Shown here: one piece after another, positions 7,221 to 15,836 of the stretch
Layout of the letters: each line of letters opens with the position of its first letter
Position numbering within the stretch: the first letter of the stretch is position 1
From: Paraburkholderia sp.
GTDB taxonomy: Bacteria; Pseudomonadota; Gammaproteobacteria; Burkholderiales; Burkholderiaceae
Assembly (NCBI GenBank): GCA_031286755.1
Contig: JAITTX010000016.1
Coordinates: 1-41,831 of the forward strand
Direction: 5' to 3'
Length of the DNA stretch: 41,831 bases
Translations under genes and position numbers: made by a program
Notes under the pieces: generated by a model
The model's database searches: none
Seen by the model: only the letters and a program-made list of their open reading frames with translations
What the model was told of the DNA's origin: nothing

Positions 7221-9269
7221 TCACTCCACGCTCTCGCCGCGCGCCTTGTGCTGGGCCGCGAGCTTGTCCTGCTGCGCGGGCGGCACCGGGTCGTAGTGGC
7301 TTAGCTGGATGCTGTAGTTGCCGTGCCCGCCCGCGAGCGAATTCAGGCGCGACTGGTAGTCGTTGAGTTCGGCGAGCGGCACCTTGCCCGCAATCACCAT
7401 GGCGTTGCCGCTCACCGTGCGCGTGCCGTGCACCTGGCCGCGCCGCGAGGAAAGATCGCCGATGATGTCGCCCATGGTGGCCTCGGGCGTCATCACCTCG
7501 ATGTCGACGATGGGTTCGAGCACGATGGGCTGCGCCTTGAGCACCGCGTCGATAAACGCCTTGCGCCCCGCCGTGACGAACGCCACCTCTTTTGAATCGA
7601 CCGGATGGCTCTTGCCGTCGTACACGGTCACGCGCACGTCCTGCATCGGAAAGCCCGCGAGCGGCCCGTTTTCGATCACCTGCTGAATGCCCTTTTCCAC
7701 GGCGGGAATGAACTGCGAGGGAATGGCGCCGCCCTTGACCGCATCGACGAATTCGAATCCCGCGCCGCGCGGCAGCGGCTCCACGCGCAGCATGACTTCG
7801 CCGAACTGGCCGGCGCCGCCCGTCTGCTTCTTGTGGCGGCAATGGCCCTCGGCCCTGCCGCCGATGGTTTCGCGCCACGCGATGGTGGGCGGCCGCGTGA
7901 TCACTTCGAGCTTGTGCTGCTCGGTGAGCCGCTCGAGCATGTAGCGCAGATGCAGCTCGCCAAGCCCGTGCACGACGGTTTCGTTGGTGCCCACGGGATG
8001 CTCGATCAGCAGGCAAGGGTCCTCGGCGGCGAGTTTTTGCAGAACCTCCCAGAGGCGCTGCTCGTGGCCGCGCCTGGCGGGCTCGATGGCGAGGCCATAG
8101 ATGGGATTCGGAAACTCGCACGGCGTGAGATGAATGTCGCCGTCTTCGGGGGCGTCGTGCAGCACGTCGTCGAAGCTGATGTCGTCGGCTTTCGCCACCG
8201 CGCAGATATTGCCGGGGCCGGCGCGCTGGATCTCCGCGTGATCCTTGCCCTGCAGCAAGAGCAAATGCGCGACCTTGATGGGCTGGCGGCCATTGCCGAT
8301 GTAAAGCTGGCTATCGCGCGAGACCGTGCCCTGATGAATGCGGAACACGGCCACCTTGCCGATGTACGGGTCCACCACGATCTTGAACACGTGCGCGAGC
8401 ACGTGCTTTTCGGGGTCCGGCTCCGCGCGCATGGGCGTGCGCTTGCCCTCGGCCTCGCGATAGAAGAGCGGCGGGTTGCCCTCGGTGACATTGGGCAGGA
8501 GCCGCACGAACACGTCGAGCAATTGCGCAATGCCGGCGCCCGTTACCGCCGACGTGAAGCACACGGGCACCAGATGCCCTTCGCGCAGCGCGCGCTCGAA
8601 GGGCTCGTGCAACTGCTCGGGGCGAATGGCCTCGCCTTGCTCCAGATACAGCTCCATCAATTCGGGGTCCAGTTCGATGACCTGGTCGACGAGCGCATTG
8701 TGCGCCGCCTCCACCGAATGAAAATCGGCTTCGCCCGCGGGATTGAAAAAGCAGTCCACCACGCTGGCGCCGCCTTGCGCGGGCAGATTGATGGGCAGGC
8801 ACTGCTTGCCGAAGCGCTCCTGGATTTGCGCGAGCAGGTCGGGGAGATCGACCTTTTCGCCGTCGATGCCGTTCACGACGATCATCCGGCACAGCTTGCG
8901 CTGCTGCGCCCAGGCCATCATGCGGCTGGTGGTCATTTCGATGCCGGTGCGCGCGTCGATCACGATGGCCGCCGTTTCCACGGCCTCCAGCGCGCTGATG
9001 GCCATGCCCGCGAAGTCGGGGTAGCCCGGCGTGTCGAGCAGATAAATGCGCGTGTCCTGGCAGTCGAGATGCGCGACCGCGGAACTGAGCGAGTGATGAT
9101 ATTTGCGCTCGAGCGGATCGAAGTCGCACAGCGCGGTGCCGCGGCTCACGCTGCCTGGCGCGTGCAGCGCGCCGCCCTGATGCAGCAGCGCTTCGGCGAG
9201 CGAGGTCTTGCCGCAACCGGCGTGCCCGACGAGCGCGACTGTGCGGATGGCTTCGGGGCTGAAATCCAT
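7221..9269 (-). CDS. EF-G-like translational GTPase paralogue (EF-G2 type)
   Basis: A 682-residue protein with the elongation factor G layout: N-terminal GTPase, domain II near 290-380, and domains III-V with a GDIIGDLSSRRG motif close to the C-terminus. The P-loop GHAGCGKT (15-22) and G3 DTPG (79-82) are intact. G4 is NGID (133-136) instead of NKxD, and the switch I RGITI segment is replaced by KYHHS with no canonical Thr. These changes match the known EF-G-like/EF-G2 subfamily rather than housekeeping FusA, which is usually encoded in the str operon. It is shorter than typical EF-G (about 700). It may bind ribosomes with altered GTP chemistry or act under stress; the role is not established. 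It has its own perfect TTGACA promoter and a GAGGG ribosome binding sequence, and is monocistronic. Confidence 0.85.
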   Translation of the reverse strand: MDFSPEAIRTVALVGHAGCGKTSLAEALLHQGGALHAPGSVSRGTALCDFDPLERKYHHSLSSAVAHLDCQDTRIYLLDTPGYPDFAGMAISALEAVETAAIVIDARTGIEMTTSRMMAWAQQRKLCRMIVVNGIDGEKVDLPDLLAQIQERFGKQCLPINLPAQGGASVVDCFFNPAGEADFHSVEAAHNALVDQVIELDPELMELYLEQGEAIRPEQLHEPFERALREGHLVPVCFTSAVTGAGIAQLLDVFVRLLPNVTEGNPPLFYREAEGKRTPMRAEPDPEKHVLAHVFKIVVDPYIGKVAVFRIHQGTVSRDSQLYIGNGRQPIKVAHLLLLQGKDHAEIQRAGPGNICAVAKADDISFDDVLHDAPEDGDIHLTPCEFPNPIYGLAIEPARRGHEQRLWEVLQKLAAEDPCLLIEHPVGTNETVVHGLGELHLRYMLERLTEQHKLEVITRPPTIAWRETIGGRAEGHCRHKKQTGGAGQFGEVMLRVEPLPRGAGFEFVDAVKGGAIPSQFIPAVEKGIQQVIENGPLAGFPMQDVRVTVYDGKSHPVDSKEVAFVTAGRKAFIDAVLKAQPIVLEPIVDIEVMTPEATMGDIIGDLSSRRGQVHGTRTVSGNAMVIAGKVPLAELNDYQSRLNSLAGGHGNYSIQLSHYDPVPPAQQDKLAAQHKARGESVE

Positions 9270-9321
9270 TTCGATCCCTCGTTAAACGGGGTCATCCGGC
9301 GTGATCCACGGCTATGTCGTG

Positions 9322-9350
9322 ATTCCACTGTGTAATCAATACTTTGTCAA
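9322..9350 (-). promoter_or_regulatory. Predicted sigma70 promoter of the EF-G-like gene
   Basis: On the minus strand a perfect TTGACA (9350-9345) is followed after 17 bases by TGGAAT (9327-9322), four of six matches to the -10 consensus. Transcription would begin near 9315, about 45 bases before the ATG at 9269. The perfect -35 box suggests a substantial constitutive promoter. Confidence 0.55.
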
Positions 9351-9633
9351 TATGATTGGCCTCGTTTGATCAATTTTGTCCGAATGCCGCGAGGTATCGG
9401 GGGACGGGCCAGATGGCGGGTCAAAATCCTGGGGAAATGCCCTATGTCCATGCTTGCCGGCCGCGCGCCTGCGCCGGGCAGCCTGCGCGGCCGCCGCCCC
9501 ATCGAGGAAGATGCGAGCAGGTGAGCATCGAGCGGGAGGCGAAGGTATCCACGTTCTTGCCGGACGAAGGACATTTTCCGATTTCTGATTTTCGATATGT
9601 TAAGGAATGCTGTATAAAGCGGTTCGCTGGAGA
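9351..9633. other. Intergenic region between the LysR gene end and the EF-G-like promoter
   Basis: About 280 bases with no supportable gene. Frames that cross it on both strands have no family resemblance and overlap the LysR gene. I see no clear terminator for the LysR gene here. Confidence 0.5.
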
Positions 9634-10518
9634 TCAAGCCGTTTTGAGCATATCCACCAGATCCCTGACGCAACCGGGCATGCCTTCGAGTTCGCGAACC
9701 AGCAGGCTGCGCTCGCGTATCGCCCAGGGCTCCGAAAGCGGCACGGTGACCAGCCGCATGGTGCGGCGATGCCTTGCGGCGGCGGACTCGGGAATGACCC
9801 CGATACCGACACCCGATTCGATCATCCGGCAGATCGCCTCGTAACTCGATAGTTGCACGCGCATCGACATGGTCAGCCCCAATTCCGCGACTTGGGACGT
9901 CATCAGGTCGAACAAGGTACTGCCTTCACGATAGCCGATGTGAGGGTAGTCGAGCGTTTCGGCCAGTGTGACGGACGATCTTTGCGCGAGTTCGTGTCCT
10001 TCCGGCAAGGCCAGCAGCATCAGGTCGGTGCTGTAATGGATGATTTCGAGCCCTTGCGCTTCGACCGGACCCGCGATCAGCCCGAGGTCCGCCGACCCGT
10101 CGAGCACGCCTCTGACGATCTCGCGGGAAAGCCGTTCCTGGAGATCGACCGTGACGGCCGGATGCTCGACGAGAAATCGCGCGAGGATCTCGGGCAGATG
10201 CTCCGTCACCGCTGTCGTATTGGCGAAGATGCGGATATGGCCGAACTGGCCGCTGCCGTATTCGGCAAACTCGCTTTTCACATAGTCGACCTGGCGCATG
10301 ATCACCCGGGCGTGCTTCAGGAACTTGTCGCCGGCTGGTGTAAGCGTTGCGCCGCGGCTGTCGCGGTAGAACAGTCTGGCGCCCAGTTGCCCTTCCAGTG
10401 CCTTGATTCTTGCGCTTGTCGCCGCGGTTGACAGGCTGGCGCGCCGTGCCCCTTTGGTGACGCTGGACGATTCCGCGACGTGAATGAAGACGCGGATATC
10501 GGATAAGTCAAAGTGCAT
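9634..10518 (-). CDS. LysR-family regulator, divergent from the amidohydrolase/redoxin operon
   Basis: A 294-residue LysR-type regulator. The winged HTH occupies residues 1-60 (DIRVFIHVAESSSVTKGARR with the recognition helix at STAATSARIKALE). The effector-binding domain follows from about residue 90. The ATG at 10518 gives the normal LysR N-terminus; the frame extends upstream without homology. The gene is divergent from the amidohydrolase at 10794 across 275 bases, the classic arrangement of a LysR activator with its target operon, so it probably senses the substrate or an intermediate of that pathway. A candidate promoter for it has TACTAT at 10645-10640, with a long leader. Confidence 0.85.
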   Translation of the reverse strand: MHFDLSDIRVFIHVAESSSVTKGARRASLSTAATSARIKALEGQLGARLFYRDSRGATLTPAGDKFLKHARVIMRQVDYVKSEFAEYGSGQFGHIRIFANTTAVTEHLPEILARFLVEHPAVTVDLQERLSREIVRGVLDGSADLGLIAGPVEAQGLEIIHYSTDLMLLALPEGHELAQRSSVTLAETLDYPHIGYREGSTLFDLMTSQVAELGLTMSMRVQLSSYEAICRMIESGVGIGVIPESAAARHRRTMRLVTVPLSEPWAIRERSLLVRELEGMPGCVRDLVDMLKTA

Positions 10519-10755
10519 GGCCAAATTTTTCCCACTAACCATTTGCGGAACCAGCAGCGCGGTACCTGGTATGAACCCTGGCGTTCGTCCAGACCGAAAC
10601 CCGGTAACCAAAAAGCAAGATTCTCCGAACGCGCGGCCGATAGTAGCATCTCCTCACATTCCGATGTCACTGCTGGCGACACGGGTTTTGAGGCGCAGCG
10701 CTGGAAAGAATCGTCATCCAGACAACCCATGCCGTGCGGGGCAGAGCGTTGCGTG

Positions 10756-10768
10756 ATTGATTTGCAAT
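10756..10768. promoter_or_regulatory. Candidate LysR binding half-sites upstream of the amidohydrolase
   Basis: ATTG at 10756-10759 and CAAT at 10765-10768 form an interrupted inverted repeat (ATTG-N5-CAAT) about 25 bases before the amidohydrolase start. This resembles the AT-rich dyads bound by LysR regulators. Its position next to the start codon would suit the activation or repression site. The match is short and may be chance. Confidence 0.25.
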
Positions 10769-10793
10769 ACTAAGAAAGGTGAAGCGACTAGTC

Positions 10794-11876
10794 ATGAGTT
10801 CAGACATGAAAATCATCGATTCGGACGTGCACCCGTGGGTCCCGGGCGATATCGAAGGGCTCAAGCCTTATCTGAGCCGGAGCTGGCAAATGCGGTTTGA
10901 AGGCAAGCGCGCAATCCTGCCGGACCATCCGTTGCGTCCGCCGCTGGCGGGCGCCACCTCGATCCGTCGCGACACGACGACGCCGGGCGGCGATGTCGGC
11001 GGCTCCGATCCGCAGTTCCTGAAGGAAGACCATCTGGACAGGCTCAACATCGAGTACGCGATCCTGTCGTCGATCCAGGCGGGCAAGCTGGTCGCTCTCC
11101 CGAACTCCGGGGAAGCCGTGGTGCTGGCCCGTGCGTTCAACGACTACTTTATCGACAAGTGGTTGAGCCTCGACCAGCGATACCGCCTGGCCATGTGCGT
11201 GACGGCTTCCGACCCGCGCGAAGCGGCGGCGGAAATCCGCCGCATTGGCAACCGCGAGGATGTCGTGGCGGTCTATTTGCCCCTCGTGAACATCCTGATG
11301 GGCAACCCCCACTATTACCCGATCTACGAGGCGGCCGAAGAGTGTGGCTTGCCGATCTTCCTGCACCCCACCGGGACCGAAGGCGCGTTCCAGACCAGCG
11401 TGCATTTCGCGGGCGGTACGCCGAGCACCTACATCGAGCGGCACTCGTGCTTCCCGCAGATCGCCATGGGCAACCTGTCGAGCCTGTTGTTCGAAGGGGT
11501 GTTCGTGCGCTTCCCGAAGCTGAAGGTCGTGCTCGCCGAATTCGGTTTCGGCTGGGTGCCGCACATGCTCTGGCGCTTCGACCAGAACTGGAAGCAATTC
11601 CGCCGCGAGGTGCCGTGGCTGGAACAGGATCCCAGCAAGTACGTGCTCGATCATGTCCGCTTTACGAGCCAGCCGCTGGAAGAGCCTGAGAAGGACGAAT
11701 ACCTGACGCAGATTCTGGAGATGGTGCACGCGGAACGCACGATGCTGTTCAGCACCGACTATCCGCATTGGGATTCGGATTATCCGGCCACCACGATGCA
11801 CAAGTTCCCGGAGGCGATGCGGCAACGCATCTTCCATGACAACGCCGCCGCGCTGTTTGGCCTGAACGCCAACTAA
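10794..11876 (+). CDS. Amidohydrolase-2 family metal enzyme, probable decarboxylase or hydrolase of an aromatic acid
   Basis: A 360-residue TIM-barrel metalloenzyme of the amidohydrolase-2 family (PF04909). Probable metal ligands are D11-x-H13 at the first strand, H191 in IFLHPTG, and D322 in STDYPHWD. This acid-x-H, H, D pattern is that of the gamma-resorcylate and 5-carboxyvanillate decarboxylases rather than the H-x-H of classical amidohydrolases. A likely reaction is non-oxidative decarboxylation of a hydroxy-aromatic acid, with hydrolysis of a cyclic intermediate as the alternative. It is the first gene of a nine-gene operon and is followed 20 bases later by a Rieske protein. The ATG at 10794 was chosen; a GTG at 10779 and an ATG at 10806 are possible. 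Such enzymes usually use Mn or Zn, which may relate to the NRAMP gene downstream. Confidence 0.8.
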   Translation: MSSDMKIIDSDVHPWVPGDIEGLKPYLSRSWQMRFEGKRAILPDHPLRPPLAGATSIRRDTTTPGGDVGGSDPQFLKEDHLDRLNIEYAILSSIQAGKLVALPNSGEAVVLARAFNDYFIDKWLSLDQRYRLAMCVTASDPREAAAEIRRIGNREDVVAVYLPLVNILMGNPHYYPIYEAAEECGLPIFLHPTGTEGAFQTSVHFAGGTPSTYIERHSCFPQIAMGNLSSLLFEGVFVRFPKLKVVLAEFGFGWVPHMLWRFDQNWKQFRREVPWLEQDPSKYVLDHVRFTSQPLEEPEKDEYLTQILEMVHAERTMLFSTDYPHWDSDYPATTMHKFPEAMRQRIFHDNAAALFGLNAN

Positions 11877-11896
11877 CCACACACCCGGAGCCAAGA

Positions 11897-12250
11897 ATGG
11901 AACATAAAGTCGGCCGTCTGGACGCGCTTACCGACAGCAGCCCGCTGGCACTCAATGTCGATGGCAGACCCCTCGGGGTCTGCAAGGTCGGCGACAAGGT
12001 CTACGCCTTCCGCAACATGTGCCCGCATCGGCGCGCGCCGCTCGCATGCGGCACGGTCGAAGGGACCATGGTGCCTGTTTCGCGCGCGGGCGAGTTCAAG
12101 TACGCCATGGAAGGGCAAGTGCTTCGCTGCCCGTGGCACGGGTGGGAGTTCAGCATCGAAACGGGCGAATCGCTGTTCGGCGTGAGCGACACCAGGGTCA
12201 GGACGTATCCGGTTGTGGTGCGCGACGGGGATGTCTACGTGGACCTTTGA
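11897..12250 (+). CDS. Rieske [2Fe-2S] protein with an elongated cluster-binding loop
   Basis: A 117-residue stand-alone Rieske-fold protein. The cluster ligands are C42-x-H44 (CPH) and C78-x-x-H81 (CPWHGW). The two ligand pairs are 33 residues apart, against about 16-17 in ordinary Rieske ferredoxins; the extra segment (about 52-76) contains VPVSRAGEFKYAMEG. No transmembrane or catalytic oxygenase domain is attached, so it should be a soluble electron carrier or a small partner subunit. It sits between the amidohydrolase and the PcaC-like gene. With the ferredoxin and reductase downstream, the operon encodes two different iron-sulfur carriers. Its partner is unknown: a ferredoxin for an oxygenase encoded elsewhere, or a subunit working with the amidohydrolase. 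Confidence 0.85.
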   Translation: MEHKVGRLDALTDSSPLALNVDGRPLGVCKVGDKVYAFRNMCPHRRAPLACGTVEGTMVPVSRAGEFKYAMEGQVLRCPWHGWEFSIETGESLFGVSDTRVRTYPVVVRDGDVYVDL

Positions 12251-12334
12251 GCACCGCCAGGCGCATGGCGCATACGTGAATTGAATACCCCGGAGCCGTG
12301 GTGGGCTCCGGAACCCATCCTCAGGAGGCAGGCG

Positions 12335-12736
12335 ATGTACGAAGGCGAGCGAAGCGAGAAATTCGAACGAGGGCTGGCCACGCGGCGCGCGGTGGTTGGT
12401 GACGCTTATGTCGACAATGCGATAAGCAATGCGAACGAATACAACTGGCCGATGCAGGAACTGGTCACCGAGTATTGCTGGGACGCGATCTGGAACCGGC
12501 CTGGTCTGAGCCGCAGAGACCGTTCGCTGCTCAACCTCGGCATGATCACGGCTCTCGGCCGCACGGCGGAACTGAAGGCGCATGTACGCGGCGCGCTCAA
12601 CAACGGCATGACCCGTGAAGAGTTGCGTGAAGTGTTTCTGCAGGCCGTGATCTATTGCGGCGTGCCAGCGGGTATCGACAGCTTTCGCGCGGCACAGGAA
12701 GTCATGGCCGAGATGAAGGGCTCCGGCAAATCATGA
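12335..12736 (+). CDS. Carboxymuconolactone decarboxylase family protein (PcaC-like)
   Basis: A 133-residue protein that closely follows PcaC: RRAVVGDAYVDNA (18-30), QELVTEYCW (41-49), a RSLLNLGM-x-TALGR core (63-76), H83 and R85 in HVRGALNNG, and a YCGVPAG ending. PcaC decarboxylates 4-carboxymuconolactone in the protocatechuate branch of the beta-ketoadipate pathway. The rest of the pca set is absent here, so it may act on a related lactone or acid. The ATG at 12335 has a perfect AGGAGG six bases upstream, which decides it over an in-frame TTG at 12281. Its stop overlaps the ATG of the aldehyde dehydrogenase (ATGA), so the two are translationally coupled. Confidence 0.85.
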   Translation: MYEGERSEKFERGLATRRAVVGDAYVDNAISNANEYNWPMQELVTEYCWDAIWNRPGLSRRDRSLLNLGMITALGRTAELKAHVRGALNNGMTREELREVFLQAVIYCGVPAGIDSFRAAQEVMAEMKGSGKS

Positions 12737-14169
12737 AGACGCTACTCATCAACGGCACCTGGCGGGCGGCGGCCGACGGGCGCGTTATCGACGTGGAAAA
12801 TCCCGCCACCGGCGAGGTGTTCGCGCAACTCAGCCGCGCGAGCGCCATCGAGGTCGATGCGGCCGTGCGCGCTGCGCGCCATGCGTACGACAACGCGTGG
12901 GGCCGCCTCAGTGCGGCCGAGCGCGGCAGGCTGCTTGCGCGCGTCGCCGCGCTGGTAGAGGAGAACGCCGAGGAAATCGCCCGGATCGAGTCTCGCGACA
13001 CGGGCAAGCCGCTGCATCTGGCCCGCAAGGATATCGTGGTGCTGGCGCGCTATTTCGAGTTCTATGGGGCCGCCGCCGACAAGCATCATGGGGAGGTCAT
13101 TCCCTATCTCAACGACTTCAGCGTGCAGGTGGTGCGCGAGCCGCTCGGCGTGACCGCGCACATCATCCCCTGGAATTACCCTTCGCAGATGTTCGGCCGC
13201 ACCGCCTGTCCGGCTCTCGCGGCCGGCAACGCGATCGTGGTCAAGCCTTCCGAGGAAGCCTGCCAGTCCGTGCTGTTGATCGCCAGGCTGATGCAGGAGG
13301 CGGGGTTCCCGGACGGCGCCGTCAACATCGTTACGGGCTACGGCAACGAAGCGGGCGCCGCGTTGGCGAGCCATCCGGATATCAATCTGGTCACCTTCAC
13401 CGGGTCGCCCGCGGTCGGCGTGCAAATCCAGATGGCCGCCGCGCCGAACAACGTGCCGTGCGTGCTCGAATTGGGCGGCAAGTCGCCCCAGATCGTGTTC
13501 GACGATGCAGACCTGGAAAAGGCGGTGCCGGTCATCGTTGCTGCCATTGTCCAGAACACCGGACAGACCTGTTCAGCCGGCAGCCGCTTGCTGGTCCAGG
13601 CGGCGGTGTACGACGAAGTCGTTCATCGCGTGGGCGAAGCGATGTCGCGAATTCGCGCCGGTATGCCCGATGCGCAAGTGGATTGCGGGCCGATCATCAC
13701 CCGGGCGCAATTCGGGCGCATCAACGCATTCCTGCAACGCATCAAGAATTCGGGCTTGCCGATCATCGCTCAGGGGCGGGTTGCGGATGTTCCGCCCGGC
13801 GGCTTTTTCGTTCCGCCGATGCTGTTCGGCCCGGTGCCGCGCGACCATGAACTCGCCCATGCCGAAGCATTCGGTCCGTTGCTGGCGGCGATGCCGTTCG
13901 AAGACGAAGCGGATGCGATCGAGCTGGCCAACGCGACCGAATACGGATTGGTCGCGGCAATCTGGAGCGAGAACGGGGCACGTCAGCAGCGCATGGCGCG
14001 CGCGGTGGTATCGGGCCAGGTTTACATCAATTGCTACGGTGCTGGCGGCGGCGTGGAGCTGCCGTTCGGTGGTCGCAAGAAGAGCGGCTATGGCCGCGAA
14101 AAGGGCTTCGACGCGCTCGACGAGTTCTCTACGACCAAGACCATCGTGCACAGGTTCGGCTTCGAATGA
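12733..14169 (+). CDS. NAD(P)-dependent aldehyde dehydrogenase
   Basis: A 478-residue aldehyde dehydrogenase of normal family length. Key residues are in place: N148 in PWNYP, the cofactor motif FTGSPAVG (222-229), the general base E246 in LELGGKSP, and the nucleophile C280 in GQTCSAGSR. It oxidises an aldehyde to the acid using NAD+ or NADP+ in the cytoplasm. Sequence style is that of betaine, vanillin or semialdehyde dehydrogenases, and the exact substrate cannot be told. The ATG at 12733 overlaps the preceding stop by four bases. In this operon it probably oxidises an aromatic or ring-cleavage aldehyde made by the oxygenase step. Confidence 0.9.
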   Translation: MKTLLINGTWRAAADGRVIDVENPATGEVFAQLSRASAIEVDAAVRAARHAYDNAWGRLSAAERGRLLARVAALVEENAEEIARIESRDTGKPLHLARKDIVVLARYFEFYGAAADKHHGEVIPYLNDFSVQVVREPLGVTAHIIPWNYPSQMFGRTACPALAAGNAIVVKPSEEACQSVLLIARLMQEAGFPDGAVNIVTGYGNEAGAALASHPDINLVTFTGSPAVGVQIQMAAAPNNVPCVLELGGKSPQIVFDDADLEKAVPVIVAAIVQNTGQTCSAGSRLLVQAAVYDEVVHRVGEAMSRIRAGMPDAQVDCGPIITRAQFGRINAFLQRIKNSGLPIIAQGRVADVPPGGFFVPPMLFGPVPRDHELAHAEAFGPLLAAMPFEDEADAIELANATEYGLVAAIWSENGARQQRMARAVVSGQVYINCYGAGGGVELPFGGRKKSGYGREKGFDALDEFSTTKTIVHRFGFE

Positions 14170-14227
14170 GACTGCGCGGGCCGGATGCCAGCTCGTCGGG
14201 CATCGTTGATCTGGAGAGGAAATCAGG

Positions 14228-15466
14228 ATGAGTGGACGTGTCGTAATCGTCGGTTCGGGGCAGGCCGGTGTGTCCGCGGCGTTCAAGCTGCGCGCGCTGG
14301 GTTATCCAGGGCATATCGCGCTCGTTGGCGAGGAACCGGCTGCGCCGTATCAGCGGCCGCCTTTGTCGAAGAAGTATCTGACCGGCGTGGCCGATGCCGA
14401 CCGCCTGCTTATCAAGGCCCGCTCCCTGTACGAGAGCGAGCGGATAACGTTGCGCGCCGGTTGTCGCGTCGCGGCCGTCGATCGCATCCGCAAGCAGGTT
14501 CTGCTCGCGGGCGGCGAGTGGCTCGACTACGACTACCTGATCCTGGCAACGGGCGCGACGCCCCGGCGCCTGCCATTCGATCAGGGCGGGGACGCGCCCA
14601 ACGTCCATACGTTCCGCACTCTGGCCGATGCGGAGCGTCTGCGCACCGAGATGAAGTCTGGCCGGAGCCTGCTTGTGGTCGGCGGCGGTTATATCGGCCT
14701 CGAAACGGCGGCGGTGGCGCGAAGCCTCGGCATGGAAGTCACGCTGGTCGAGCGCGACCAGCGCATTCTCGGGCGGGTGGCATCGGCCGAAACGGCGGCC
14801 TGGTTCAGGGCGCTCCATCTGGCGAACGGCGTGCGGATCTGCGAAGGCGCGCAATTGCAGCGCCAAGCGCACGGCGACAAAGACGGCACGACCGCGTGGC
14901 TCGCCAATGGCATCGCTATCGGCGCGCACGCGGTGGTGGTGGGCATCGGCGTGATTCCCGAAACCCGTCTGGCCGAACAGGCGGGCTTGCGCGTGGATAA
15001 CGGCATTGTGGTCGACAGCGCGGGGCGCACGAGCGATCCGTTCATCTACGCGGCCGGCGACTGTGCGCGTTTTCTTTACGAAGGCCGGCCCATCCGGCTC
15101 GAGTCGATCCAGAACGCGGTTGACATGGCGGAAGCCGTGGCGCGTTCGATCATCGGCGGCGCGGTGGAATACCGGCCGGTTCCCTGGTTCTGGTCCGACC
15201 AGTATTCGACGAGATTGCAGATCGCCGGGCTGAATCACGGTTATACGGACGTGGTGGTCCGGAACACCTCCGATACGGCACGTTCCATCTGGTACTACGA
15301 CGGCCCTCGCTTCATTGCCGTCGACGCGATCAACGACGCGAAGGCATTCATGACCGCAAGACAGTGGCTGAGCGCCGGGCACAGCCCCGACGCCGAAGCA
15401 ATCGCCGACCCGGGCGTGGCGTTGAACGCGATCACCGTGTCGGACCAGAACGCATTGATCAACTGA
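14228..15466 (+). CDS. FAD/NAD(P)-dependent ferredoxin reductase
   Basis: A 412-residue reductase of the putidaredoxin/rhodocoxin reductase type. An N-terminal FAD motif (GSGQAG, 9-14) is followed by PPLSKKYL (44-51), the ATGATPR segment (107-113), an NAD(P) motif GGGYIG (152-157), and the second FAD motif with GDCA near 276. The C-terminal reductase domain (from about 320) completes the family length. It passes electrons from NADH to the [2Fe-2S] ferredoxin encoded 13 bases downstream, which would then reduce a cytochrome P450 or Rieske oxygenase. A good GAGAGGA ribosome binding sequence precedes the start. No such terminal oxygenase lies in this operon. Confidence 0.88.
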   Translation: MSGRVVIVGSGQAGVSAAFKLRALGYPGHIALVGEEPAAPYQRPPLSKKYLTGVADADRLLIKARSLYESERITLRAGCRVAAVDRIRKQVLLAGGEWLDYDYLILATGATPRRLPFDQGGDAPNVHTFRTLADAERLRTEMKSGRSLLVVGGGYIGLETAAVARSLGMEVTLVERDQRILGRVASAETAAWFRALHLANGVRICEGAQLQRQAHGDKDGTTAWLANGIAIGAHAVVVGIGVIPETRLAEQAGLRVDNGIVVDSAGRTSDPFIYAAGDCARFLYEGRPIRLESIQNAVDMAEAVARSIIGGAVEYRPVPWFWSDQYSTRLQIAGLNHGYTDVVVRNTSDTARSIWYYDGPRFIAVDAINDAKAFMTARQWLSAGHSPDAEAIADPGVALNAITVSDQNALIN

Positions 15467-15479
15467 AGCGGAAATCAGG

Positions 15480-15800
15480 ATGCCTATCATTATTTTTATC
15501 GAGCCGGACGGCTCGCAACGAGAGATCGACGCCCCGGTTGGCCAGTCCCTCATGGAAGCCGCGGTTCAAAACGGCGTGAACGGTATCGACGCCGATTGCG
15601 GCGGTGCCTGCTCCTGCGCCACCTGTCACGGCTACGTGGACGCGGCATGGCGCGATCGCATCGAACCTGCGGATGGCGCGGAACTCGACATGCTCGAGTT
15701 CGCTTACCGGCGTGGGGAAGGTTCGCGCCTGACCTGCCAGGTCAAGGTGACCAGCAGCATGAGCGGGCTCCTGATCCGGCTGCCGGAATCGCAGGGCTGA
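15480..15800 (+). CDS. Adrenodoxin-type [2Fe-2S] ferredoxin
   Basis: A 106-residue ferredoxin with ligands C40, C46, C49 and C86, which is exactly the C-x5-C-x2-C-x36-C spacing of adrenodoxin, putidaredoxin and rhodocoxin. An extra C44 lies inside the loop. The MLEFAYRR region near residue 71-78 matches the acidic recognition helix area of the family. It shuttles electrons from the preceding reductase to a monooxygenase, usually a P450. The 13-base gap to the reductase and shared strand show co-transcription. Confidence 0.9.
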   Translation: MPIIIFIEPDGSQREIDAPVGQSLMEAAVQNGVNGIDADCGGACSCATCHGYVDAAWRDRIEPADGAELDMLEFAYRRGEGSRLTCQVKVTSSMSGLLIRLPESQG

Positions 15801-15836
15801 GCCCGCACGTCAATCAACCCATTTCTGGTGCGAAAA

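Noticed and set aside
7605..9335. A 576-codon plus-strand frame opposite the EF-G-like gene
   Set aside because: Shadow of a clear GTPase gene; composition is His/Arg/Ala-rich with no domain.
12335..12736. Firm assignment of the CMD protein to protocatechuate catabolism
   Set aside because: No pcaGH, pcaB or pcaD nearby; only the family resemblance is supported.
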